Part shown: positions 4,412 to 9,286 of the stretch, in pieces
Layout: every line of letters starts with the position of its first letter
How positions within the stretch are numbered: position 1 is the stretch's first letter
Source of the DNA: DATEAX01 sp035288145
GTDB taxonomy: Bacteria > Patescibacteriota > UBA1384 > UBA12157 > JAENIV01
Length of the DNA: 9,286 bases
NCBI GenBank assembly: GCA_035288145.1
Contig: DATEAX010000025.1
Coordinates: 1 to 9,286, forward strand
Direction of reading: 5' to 3'
The notes under the pieces: model-generated
The model's database searches: none
Told to the model about the DNA's origin: nothing
Seen by the model: the letters and a program-made list of their open reading frames with translations, nothing else
Program-made: the position numbers and the translations under genes

Positions 4412-5743
4412 ATGGACCGGAAAGAAATTTGGCAAATCGCTTTGGGCGAATTAGAGGTAATTTTAAGCAAAGCCAATTTTACTACTTGGTTTCAAGATAC
4501 CTTTATTCTAACGCTATCCGAAGAAGAAGTGATTATCGGCGTCCCCAATGGTTTTACCAAAGAGTGGCTGGCAAACAAATACCACGGGCAGATTCTTCAA
4601 GCCCTCAAAAAAAACCTCCCCAAACTTAAAAAAATTTCCTATAAAGTCAGCTTTCCCAACACCCCGCCCAAACCAGTAATGACGCGCGAGGAATCCTCAA
4701 AAGAAGCCCCGCCAATCACCCACCCCCAACTTAACGGCAAATATCGGTTTGAAAACTTTGTCGTCGGTAATTCCAACCGTTTGGCGGCCGCCACTGCCCA
4801 AGCCGTGAGCACCAAGCCGGGCCTCGCCTACAACCCTCTCTTTCTTTACGGCGGCGTAGGCCTGGGCAAAACCCATTTGATTCAGGCCGTCGGCAATGAA
4901 ATCGTCTTCAAGTCCCCCAAGAAAAAAATTGTCTATGTTTCCTGCGAAAAATTCACCAATGATTTTATCAACTCAATCTCCAGCGGCAAAACCAATGATT
5001 TTAAAAAGGCCTATCGCGATGTTGACGTTTTGCTGGTTGACGACATCCAGTTTCTTTCGGGCAAAGAGGGCACTCAGGAAGAGTTTTTTCACACTTTTAA
5101 CGCTCTCCACCAGGGAAATCGCCAAATTGTCATCACTTCCGACCGGGTGCCCCAAGCGATTCCAGAGATGGAAGAAAGGCTTTCGTCGCGCTTCGGCATG
5201 GGCATGGTGGCAGACATCCAGCCGCCCAACTTGGAAATGCGCGAGGCGATTTTAAAAGCCAAGTGCCAGGAAAAAAATTATTTCTTGGACCAAGGCATCA
5301 TTAATTACATTGCCTCTTCGATTGAATCAAACATCCGCGAGCTGGAAGGTGCGATTACCCGGATAATGACCTATTGCCAACTTAACAAAATCGTTCCCTC
5401 TTTGGATATTACCAGCAAAATTCTCCAAGATATGATTTCTTCCAAAGGAAAAAATTTAACCGTGGAAAAAATTATCAAGATTGTTGGTCAATTCTTTAAG
5501 GTCGAAACCAAAGACCTGGTTTCGGAAAAAAGGAACAAAGAGCTTGTTTGGCCGAGGCAAATTATTATGTATCTTTTGCGCCATGAAATGAACCTTTCAT
5601 ATCCCAAAATCTCAAAACAGCTCAATAAAAAAGATCACACCACCATCATTCATGGGGTGGGAAAAATTGAAAAAGAAATCGGCATAAACGACAATTTAAA
5701 ACAGGAACTGACGCTGATTAAAGAAAAATTGTATATCGTGTAG
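4412..5743 (+). CDS. dnaA: Chromosomal replication initiator DnaA
   Basis: A 443-residue AAA+ protein that binds DnaA boxes, opens the origin and helps load the helicase. Domain I is at about 1-80 (EIWQIALGELE, TTWF), followed by a short Pro/Lys/Glu-rich linker, domain II (about 81-108). Domain III has Walker A GGVGLGKT (147-154), Walker B LLVDDIQF (207-214), sensor 1 TSDR (242-245), the Arg-finger box LSSRFGMG (257-264) and sensor 2 NIRELEG (307-313). Domain IV (about 345-443) has the helix-turn-helix with YPKISKQLNKKDHTTIIHG (397-415). DHTTIIHG takes the place of the common DHTTVLHA. The start at 4412 follows a good ribosome site; an in-frame ATG at 4301 is rejected. The gene is divergent from rpmH and upstream of dnaN, with DnaA boxes on both sides. 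Confidence 0.98.
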   Translation: MDRKEIWQIALGELEVILSKANFTTWFQDTFILTLSEEEVIIGVPNGFTKEWLANKYHGQILQALKKNLPKLKKISYKVSFPNTPPKPVMTREESSKEAPPITHPQLNGKYRFENFVVGNSNRLAAATAQAVSTKPGLAYNPLFLYGGVGLGKTHLIQAVGNEIVFKSPKKKIVYVSCEKFTNDFINSISSGKTNDFKKAYRDVDVLLVDDIQFLSGKEGTQEEFFHTFNALHQGNRQIVITSDRVPQAIPEMEERLSSRFGMGMVADIQPPNLEMREAILKAKCQEKNYFLDQGIINYIASSIESNIRELEGAITRIMTYCQLNKIVPSLDITSKILQDMISSKGKNLTVEKIIKIVGQFFKVETKDLVSEKRNKELVWPRQIIMYLLRHEMNLSYPKISKQLNKKDHTTIIHGVGKIEKEIGINDNLKQELTLIKEKLYIV

Positions 5744-5749
5744 TAAAAC

Positions 5750-5860
5750 GCAAAAATCAAAATTCAAAAATCAAAATGACAAAGAAAAAATAAAAGAGAA
5801 TTATTCTTTTTACATTTTAATCTTTCATTTTGCACTTTGAGATTTGCATTTTGCATTTAC
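5750..5860. repeat. A/T-rich palindromic element, copy B (dnaA-dnaN gap)
   Basis: Begins a few bases after the dnaA stop and ends next to the first oriC DnaA box. The stretch 5768-5833 is the inverted near-identical partner of 3416-3481 (one mismatch in 66). The right half, read on the minus strand, carries words such as GCAAAATGCAAATCTCAAAG that recur in copy D. Confidence 0.8.
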
Positions 5861-5862
5861 AT

Positions 5863-5882
5863 TGTGGATAACTTGTGGATAA
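5863..5882 (-). promoter_or_regulatory. Pair of tandem perfect DnaA boxes
   Basis: TGTGGATAA at 5863-5871 and 5874-5882 on the plus strand, same orientation, 11 bases apart start to start (about one helical turn), so DnaA would bind both on one face. Confidence 0.88.
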
Positions 5883-5972
5883 CTTTTAGAAGAATGATTG
5901 GATGATAAGAGGATGGAATAATAGAGGTTGGACTCTGTTTTCAATCTTTCTATAACCTATCCTTCCACACCA

Positions 5973-5993
5973 TAATCCACAACTTTATCCACT
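5973..5993 (+). promoter_or_regulatory. Pair of near-consensus DnaA boxes
   Basis: TAATCCACA (5973-5981) and TTATCCACT (5985-5993), each one mismatch from consensus, 12 bases apart start to start and in the orientation opposite to the 5863 pair. Confidence 0.65.
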
Positions 5994-6018
5994 TTTTAAT
6001 AACCTTGACGAAAGTATT

Positions 6019-6039
6019 TTATCCACATTTACACAGGCC
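6019..6039 (+). promoter_or_regulatory. DnaA box and GC linker of the unwinding element
   Basis: Perfect TTATCCACA (6019-6027), directly followed by a weak box-like TTTACACA and the GC-rich linker AGGCC (6035-6039). It immediately precedes the trio tract. Confidence 0.75.
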
Positions 6040-6087
6040 TTATTACTACTATAATTTAATAAAGCTTACTACTATTTATATAATGGC
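6040..6087 (+). other. Candidate DnaA-trio tract and duplex unwinding region
   Basis: In register from 6040 the top strand reads TTA TTA CTA CTA, so the complementary strand is 3'-AAT-AAT-GAT-GAT-5', the published DnaA-trio form. A second cluster TTA CTA CTA lies at 6066-6074. The whole stretch to 6083 is almost entirely A/T. In Bacillus subtilis such trios next to a DnaA box guide DnaA onto single strands and mark the opening site. Confidence 0.65.
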
Positions 6088-6096
6088 TGTGGATAA
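6088..6096 (-). promoter_or_regulatory. DnaA box (perfect) beyond the AT-rich tract
   Basis: TGTGGATAA on the plus strand, facing the box at 6019 across the trio/AT-rich tract, so the unwinding region is bracketed by convergent perfect boxes. Confidence 0.82.
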
Positions 6097-6100
6097 AATT

Positions 6101-6161
6101 AAATGCAAAGTGCAAAAATCAAAATGCAAAATGATAATGCAAAATTAAAAATAAAAATAAC
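6101..6161. repeat. A/T-rich repeat, half copy C (before dnaN)
   Basis: Contains the 22-base word starting CAAAAATCAAAATGCAAAAT (6113-6134), identical to 3403-3424 and 7313-7334. No mirror-image right half is present, so this looks like a half element. It is the last thing before the dnaN ribosome site. Confidence 0.65.
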
Positions 6162-6178
6162 TTTTAAACCTAAGTAAC

Positions 6179-6185
6179 AAAGGAG
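6179..6185 (+). promoter_or_regulatory. Ribosome binding site of dnaN
   Basis: AAAGGAG six bases before the ATG at 6192; strong and well spaced, so the start is secure. Confidence 0.8.
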
Positions 6186-6191
6186 CATCTT

Positions 6192-7298
6192 ATGAAAATT
6201 TCCTGCACCCAGGAAAATTTAGCCAAAGGATTGGGGATTGTCGGTCATATTTCCGCCAGCCGAACAACTCTGCCGGTGCTAAACAATATCCTTCTTAAAG
6301 TCGAAAAAGGCCGGCTTAATTTAGCCGCCACCGACCTGGAAATCGGCATCAGCACCTGGATTGGCGCCAAAGTGGATAAAGAAGGGGCGATTACCGTGCC
6401 CGCTCGGCTTCTTTCCGAATACATCAACACCAACACCGACAAAACCATTAATTTGGAATTAAAAGAAACCGCCCTCCATTTAACTTCCGAGCATTTTAAG
6501 GCCAACATTAAAGGCATTGAGGCCTCGGAATTTCCTTTAATTCCCGAAGTCAAAACCGGCCCCAAGATTACACTTTCCGCTGCGGATTTAAAAGACGGGA
6601 TACTAAAAACGGTTTTTGCCTCGGCTCTGGACGAGACCCGGCCGGTTTTAGCCGGGGTATTCTTAAAAACCGCACAAGACAAGTTAAAAATGGTTGCCAC
6701 TGATAGCTACCGGCTGGCGGAAATTACTTTAAATCTTACGCCAGCGCCGGAAAAACCAATTAGCATCATTATTCCCGGAAAAACGCTTATGGAAATCGGC
6801 CGGCTTTTGGACGAGACCTTGGAAAAGGCGGAAATTTTCGTCGGCGAAAACCAAGTGCAATTTAAACTTGGTCCCACCAATCTTACTTCCCGGCTGGTCG
6901 AGGGAAGTTTTCCCGATTACGAACAAATCATCCCCACCAACCTTAAAACCAAAGTTGAGACCCAAAACTTTGAATTTCAAAACGCAATTAAAATGGCCAG
7001 TTTTTTTGCCCGCGACAGCGCCAACAACATTAAGCTGCAATTTAAAAAGCCCTCATTGATTCAAGTGCTGGCAGTTTCACCTCAAGTTGGGGATAACATC
7101 TCGGAAATTAAAGCGAGCATCACCGGCGAAAATTTGGAAATTGCCTTTAATGCCAAATTTATTTTAGATTGTTTACCGGTGATTTCCGAAGAAGAGATTA
7201 CTCTGGAGCTCGCCGGGCCTCTTGCCCCGGGGATTCTTCGGGGAAAAAAAGACAAAAATTATCTCTACATTATTATGCCGTTAAGGATGGAAGAATAG
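6192..7298 (+). CDS. dnaN: DNA polymerase III beta sliding clamp
   Basis: A 368-residue clamp subunit, normal length, which dimerises around DNA and tethers polymerase III and repair enzymes. Three repeated clamp domains can be followed. The N-terminal domain has LPVLNNILL (27-35) and LAATDLEIGI (44-53). The middle one has RPVLAGV (150-156) and VATDSYRLA (168-176). The C-terminal one (from about 250) ends in YIIMPLRMEE. The SRLVEGSFPDYEQIIP stretch (233-248) between domains 2 and 3 is diagnostic. The client-binding pocket is at the domain 2/3 boundary and includes the MPLRM terminus (362-366), which is intact. It is preceded by oriC and a strong ribosome site, and followed by recF with a palindromic repeat in between. 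Confidence 0.98.
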   Translation: MKISCTQENLAKGLGIVGHISASRTTLPVLNNILLKVEKGRLNLAATDLEIGISTWIGAKVDKEGAITVPARLLSEYINTNTDKTINLELKETALHLTSEHFKANIKGIEASEFPLIPEVKTGPKITLSAADLKDGILKTVFASALDETRPVLAGVFLKTAQDKLKMVATDSYRLAEITLNLTPAPEKPISIIIPGKTLMEIGRLLDETLEKAEIFVGENQVQFKLGPTNLTSRLVEGSFPDYEQIIPTNLKTKVETQNFEFQNAIKMASFFARDSANNIKLQFKKPSLIQVLAVSPQVGDNISEIKASITGENLEIAFNAKFILDCLPVISEEEITLELAGPLAPGILRGKKDKNYLYIIMPLRMEE

Positions 7299-7310
7299 GA
7301 TAATTCAAAT

Positions 7311-7395
7311 CTCAAAAATCAAAATGCAAAATGACAATGTAAAATTTTAAATTTTGAAATGTAATTTTGAGATTTGCACTTTGGATTTTGCATTT
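7311..7395. repeat. A/T-rich palindromic element, copy D (dnaN-recF gap)
   Basis: The left arm has the shared 22-base word (7313-7334). The right arm, read on the minus strand, is AAATGCAAAATCC followed by AAAGTGCAAATCTCAAAATT. The arms pair imperfectly around an AAAATTTTAAATTTT centre. The element ends at the recF start codon and encodes a spurious 14-residue N-terminal extension. Confidence 0.7.
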
Positions 7396-8472
7396 ATGCT
7401 CAAGTCTCTTTTCCTCGAAAACTTTCGCAACTACCAGAAGTACTCCTTAAATTTTCAAAAAACCACGATTATCGTTGGTCCAAACGGCGCGGGCAAAACC
7501 AATATTTTAGAGGCAATTTATCTGCTTTCCGCTGGCCGCTCATGGCGGACGAATTACGACCGGGAAGTTGTCCGGTGGGGAAGTCCTTTGGCCCGCATTT
7601 CCGCCAAACTCGAAAACCAAAAAGATTTCACAATCGAAATGGCCATCCTCAAAGAGCCGCGTCCGGACATTCCTCAATTAAAAATTATTAAAATCAACCA
7701 TCTTAAGAAGAAACTTACCGATCTGCTTGGCAAAATGCCCGCGGTTTTATTTTCGCCCGAAGAAATTCAAATGGTTGAGGGGCCGCCGGCCTTGCGGCGT
7801 CGGTTCCTGGACATCCTTCTCTGTCAGGTGGACAAAAAATACACCCTTGCCCTTTTGGATTTGGGAAAAATTATCCGCGGCCGGAACAGGCTTCTCTACT
7901 ATATTAAAATCGGCCGCTCGAAAGTGGGGGAATTGGCTTTTTGGGACGAAAAATTGGTCGCTTTGGGCTCGTTTATTATCCGAAAACGGCAAAAACTGCT
8001 TGGGGCGATGAATCTCAATTTAAGCCAAATCTATGGGGAAATTTCCGGCAATAATGAATCGTTTAATCTCAAATATAAGCAAACGGTGGCGCCGGAAAAC
8101 TTTCGCGGGGTTCTCGAAAGTCAAAGAGCGCGGGAAATTGAAAACACCGCGACGCTCTTTGGCCCTCACCGGGACGACTTGGTTTTTTTATTGGAAAACA
8201 AGGACATCACCACTTTTGGCTCAAGAGGGGAGTACCGGAGCGCGATTTTGGCTTTGAAAATCGCCGAACTCGAGTTTTTAAGAAGTGAAGTTGAGACCGA
8301 GCCGATTTTGCTGTTGGACGATATTTTTTCCGAACTCGATAAAACCCGGCGGTCGCATCTCGGAAAGCTCATCGCGGGCCAGCAGACGATTATCACCACC
8401 ACCGATTTGGACCACATTGAAAGGGGATTGAGGGGGGAGGCGAAGGTGGTGGAGCTGGCGAAAACAGACTAA
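7396..8472 (+). CDS. recF: DNA replication and repair ATPase RecF
   Basis: A 358-residue SMC-like ATPase that with RecO and RecR loads RecA at gapped or stalled DNA. Walker A is GPNGAGKT (28-35), preceded by LENFRNY (7-13). GPHRDD (256-261) and FGSRGEYRSAILALKIAELEF (274-294) form the signature region, and Walker B is ILLLDDIFSELD (304-315) with its D-loop. An in-frame ATG at 7354 would add 14 residues, but these derive wholly from the palindromic repeat, and family members begin at the MLKSLFLENFRNY equivalent, so 7396 is chosen. No clear Shine-Dalgarno is seen. The stop codon (8470-8472) lies in the first hairpin of the REP array, so the array may also form the transcript end. Confidence 0.95.
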   Translation: MLKSLFLENFRNYQKYSLNFQKTTIIVGPNGAGKTNILEAIYLLSAGRSWRTNYDREVVRWGSPLARISAKLENQKDFTIEMAILKEPRPDIPQLKIIKINHLKKKLTDLLGKMPAVLFSPEEIQMVEGPPALRRRFLDILLCQVDKKYTLALLDLGKIIRGRNRLLYYIKIGRSKVGELAFWDEKLVALGSFIIRKRQKLLGAMNLNLSQIYGEISGNNESFNLKYKQTVAPENFRGVLESQRAREIENTATLFGPHRDDLVFLLENKDITTFGSRGEYRSAILALKIAELEFLRSEVETEPILLLDDIFSELDKTRRSHLGKLIAGQQTIITTTDLDHIERGLRGEAKVVELAKTD

Positions 8473-8484
8473 AGTCTGTTCTAC
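8463..8484 (-). repeat. REP hairpin 1 (stem CAGAC), overlaps recF stop
   Basis: CAGAC-TAAA-GTCTG at 8465-8478 with CTAC foot at 8481-8484. The recF TAA at 8470-8472 lies in its stem and loop. Confidence 0.8.
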
Positions 8485-8520
8485 GAGTTTGTAATACGGG
8501 TCTGTTCTATGGGTTCTCTC

Positions 8521-8542
8521 ATAGTTCAAGCTTTAGCTTGTT
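8521..8542 (+). repeat. REP hairpin 2 (stem CAAGC)
   Basis: CAAGC-TTTA-GCTTG at 8527-8540; foot is ATAG instead of GTAG (8521-8524), the only foot variant. The foot also ends a small CTATG/CATAG stem (8507-8524). Confidence 0.75.
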
Positions 8543-8546
8543 TCGG

Positions 8547-8566
8547 CAGCCTAAAGGCTGGGCTAC
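8547..8566 (-). repeat. REP hairpin 3 (stem CAGCC)
   Basis: CAGCC-TAAA-GGCTG at 8547-8560 with CTAC at 8563-8566; six bases from hairpin 2. Confidence 0.8.
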
Positions 8567-8577
8567 AACTGATTTTC

Positions 8578-8599
8578 GTAGCTCACGCTTTAGCGTGTT
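8578..8599 (+). repeat. REP hairpin 4 (stem CACGC)
   Basis: GTAG at 8578-8581, CACGC-TTTA-GCGTG at 8584-8597. Nearly identical to hairpin 6. Confidence 0.82.
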
Positions 8600-8603
8600 G
8601 ACC

Positions 8604-8623
8604 CATCCTAAAGGATGTTCTAC
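8604..8623 (-). repeat. REP hairpin 5 (stem CATCC)
   Basis: CATCC-TAAA-GGATG at 8604-8617 with CTAC at 8620-8623; six bases from hairpin 4. A half copy GGATGTTCCAC follows at about 8626-8637. Confidence 0.8.
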
Positions 8624-8656
8624 AGGGATGTTCCACAAGGATCTAAGAGCCCTCCT

Positions 8657-8678
8657 GTAGTTCACGCTTTAGCGTGTT
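8657..8678 (+). repeat. REP hairpin 6 (stem CACGC), at the RAYT 3' end
   Basis: GTAG at 8657-8660, CACGC-TTTA-GCGTG at 8663-8676, ending six bases before the RAYT stop codon. Confidence 0.82.
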
Positions 8679-8682
8679 TTGC

Positions 8683-9219
8683 TTAAAGGTCATCTAAAAA
8701 ATCAACAACCGGATATTTCGCCAAAGCATCATCGAGATATTCTCTCCCCCTTTTTCTAACCCAAGCGCCAAAACTGGAAAACGGATAACTAAAATTTTTA
8801 GTCACCCCATGTTTGACTGGATTTTGGTGGAGATAATTGAGGTGCTTGAAAAAATCGGCTTCGTCTCGAATGATATGGTCATAATAATTCCACCAAATTT
8901 TGCGCTCAATAACCGAGTCGGCTATGTTTATTGCCCGCGCGCTGGCGCCGTTTATTTCACCGATAAATTTAGGAATTGTTTTGGCGTTAGTAATTTCTAA
9001 AATCAGATGATAATGGTTGTTCAAAATAACATAAGATATAAGAGAATATTTGAATTTTTTGGCTTTTTCCTGAAGTATTTTTAATAGAATTTGTTTATAA
9101 GCGTCAGGTTGTAAAAACCATTGACCATTGATTGTCCGGACAGTGAAAAAATAAAAACTGTTATTTTGTTGGAAATGTTTGGGGCGGTTGGTGAATTTGG
9201 GTTTGTAATTTGGCCGCAT
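8683..9219 (-). CDS. REP-associated tyrosine transposase (RAYT, Y1/HUH)
   Basis: A 178-residue single-strand DNA endonuclease-like transposase of the TnpA_REP/Y1_Tnp class. In characterised relatives it cuts and joins REP hairpins through a tyrosine-DNA bond. Visible are the FYFFTVRTI strand (22-30), the metal-binding HUH motif in LNNHYHLI with His69 and His71, WWNYYDHIIRDEADF (109-123), and YLHQNPVKHG (129-138) with Tyr129 as the probable catalytic residue. All are intact, with no frameshift. An in-frame ATG at 9267 would start in DNA flanking REP hairpin 7 and encode the hairpin itself, so the ATG at 9219, which begins a normal N-terminus, is preferred. A TATAAT box (9226-9231) ends six bases upstream, implying a leaderless message. 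The gene is bracketed by hairpins 6 and 7 with feet pointing outward. Confidence 0.9.
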   Translation of the reverse strand: MRPNYKPKFTNRPKHFQQNNSFYFFTVRTINGQWFLQPDAYKQILLKILQEKAKKFKYSLISYVILNNHYHLILEITNAKTIPKFIGEINGASARAINIADSVIERKIWWNYYDHIIRDEADFFKHLNYLHQNPVKHGVTKNFSYPFSSFGAWVRKRGREYLDDALAKYPVVDFLDDL

Positions 9220-9225
9220 GGCAAT

Positions 9226-9231
9226 ATTATA
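9226..9231 (-). promoter_or_regulatory. TATAAT box just upstream of the RAYT start
   Basis: A perfect -10 hexamer on the minus strand, six bases before the ATG at 9219. No good -35 is seen; the expected position is inside REP hairpin 7 and its foot. Transcripts from it would lack a leader. Confidence 0.4.
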
Positions 9232-9232
9232 A

Positions 9233-9252
9233 CAGGATAAATCCTGAACTAC
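9233..9252 (-). repeat. REP hairpin 7 (stem CAGGA), at the RAYT 5' end
   Basis: CAGGA-TAAA-TCCTG at 9233-9246 with CTAC at 9249-9252. The following GAGTTT also follows hairpin 1, so about ten bases beyond the stem are shared between the two. Confidence 0.8.
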
Positions 9253-9277
9253 GAGTTTACCAAACATTGCCCTTAAC

Positions 9278-9286
9278 GTAGTCCAA
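9278..9286 (+). repeat. Start of a probable eighth REP, cut by the window edge
   Basis: GTAG (9278-9281), two bases, then CA, as in every plus-oriented copy, placed 25 bases after the foot of hairpin 7 and in the orientation that the alternation predicts. Only nine bases are visible. Confidence 0.4.

Larger units (their letters stand above)
5863..6096. other. oriC: Replication origin region (oriC), dnaA-dnaN intergenic
   Basis: The gap between dnaA and dnaN has no coding content. It carries four perfect DnaA boxes and two with one mismatch, then a GC-rich linker, a TTA/CTA trio tract and a strongly AT-rich stretch. This is the usual position for a bacterial origin, and the order of elements resembles the Bacillus subtilis basal unwinding system. 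Two perfect boxes upstream of dnaA may form a second subregion, giving a bipartite origin around dnaA. The identification is by position and motifs only; strand-composition skew over the whole chromosome would be the independent test. Confidence 0.82.
8463..8678. repeat. REP array: six alternating GTAG-foot hairpins
   Basis: Six copies of one small hairpin fit GTAG-N2-CA-N3-TTTA-N3-TG when read from the GTAG side: a 5-bp stem and TTTA loop. Orientation alternates strictly. Copies 2/3 and 4/5 face each other hairpin to hairpin with exactly six bases between. This is the layout of REP/BIME elements mobilised by RAYT transposases. The array fills the recF-RAYT gap, which has no other coding content, and includes two half copies (8500-8510, 8626-8637). 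Confidence 0.85.

Noticed and set aside
4896..5255. 119-codon open frame within dnaA in another frame
   Set aside because: Shadow of the DnaA AAA+ domain; low-complexity Ser/Lys/Arg product and no start signals.
5744..6191. A hidden small gene between dnaA and dnaN
   Set aside because: No frame with a start, ribosome site and sensible composition; DnaA boxes and repeats account for the whole gap.
6245..6700. 151-codon open frame on the minus strand inside dnaN
   Set aside because: Antisense shadow of a well-conserved gene; no ribosome site, no recognisable domain, composition follows the dnaN frame.
8166..8529. Minus-strand frames over the recF 3' end
   Set aside because: They overlap the conserved RecF Walker B region and REP hairpins; no independent support.
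8463..8678. CRISPR array
   Set aside because: The repeats are hairpins of varying stem sequence in alternating orientation with irregular spacing, and no cas gene is present; they fit REP elements instead.
1..9286. Prophage, defence island or biosynthetic cluster
   Set aside because: Apart from the partial left gene and the REP/RAYT module, every gene is a standard origin-region or pilus gene.

Overview
The window holds the replication-origin neighbourhood of a bacterial chromosome, read as two divergent transcription units. It most likely comes from the Patescibacteria/CPR, perhaps Paceibacteria (Parcubacteria). That placement is an inference. It rests on compact proteins (a KhpB without its Jag_N domain, a single-domain YidC without a large periplasmic domain), a tRNA without encoded CCA, abundant A/T-rich dispersed palindromes in almost every gene junction, and genes that often lack a Shine-Dalgarno sequence. 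It should be tested by phylogeny.

Layout. At 1-172 (minus) is the 5' end of an unrecognised secreted-protein gene. It is much richer in GC (about 61%) than the rest and has its own consensus promoter and a structured leader. From 4177 down to 426 (minus) runs rpmH - rnpA - yidD - [palindromic repeat] - yidC - khpB(jag) - tRNA-Ser(CGA) - pilB. The rpmH/rnpA, rnpA/yidD and yidC/khpB genes overlap. On the plus strand are dnaA (4412-5743), an oriC-like region (5863-6096), dnaN (6192-7298) and recF (7396-8472). From 8463 to the right edge lies a REP/RAYT module: seven small hairpins in strictly alternating orientation, plus a Y1/HUH transposase gene (minus) between the last two complete ones.

How it works together. 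DnaA boxes sit both over the putative dnaA promoter and in the dnaA-dnaN gap. The gap also contains a recognisable basal unwinding layout (DnaA box, GC-rich linker, TTA/CTA DnaA-trio tract, AT-rich DNA) closely resembling the Bacillus subtilis type. The minus operon is the usual ribosome/membrane-insertion set (bL34, RNase P protein, YidD, YidC, KhpB) found beside bacterial origins, extended here by a Ser tRNA and a type IV pilus assembly ATPase.

What is less ordinary is the repeat content. An A/T-rich palindromic element occupies the yidD-yidC, dnaA-dnaN and dnaN-recF junctions, including one 66-bp stretch present in inverted copies with a single mismatch. Other short repeats supply stop codons, spurious upstream start codons and part of the YidC tail. 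The REP/RAYT module is the best candidate for an undescribed member of a known class: stems covary while the TTTA loop stays fixed and the GTAG foot is nearly so.
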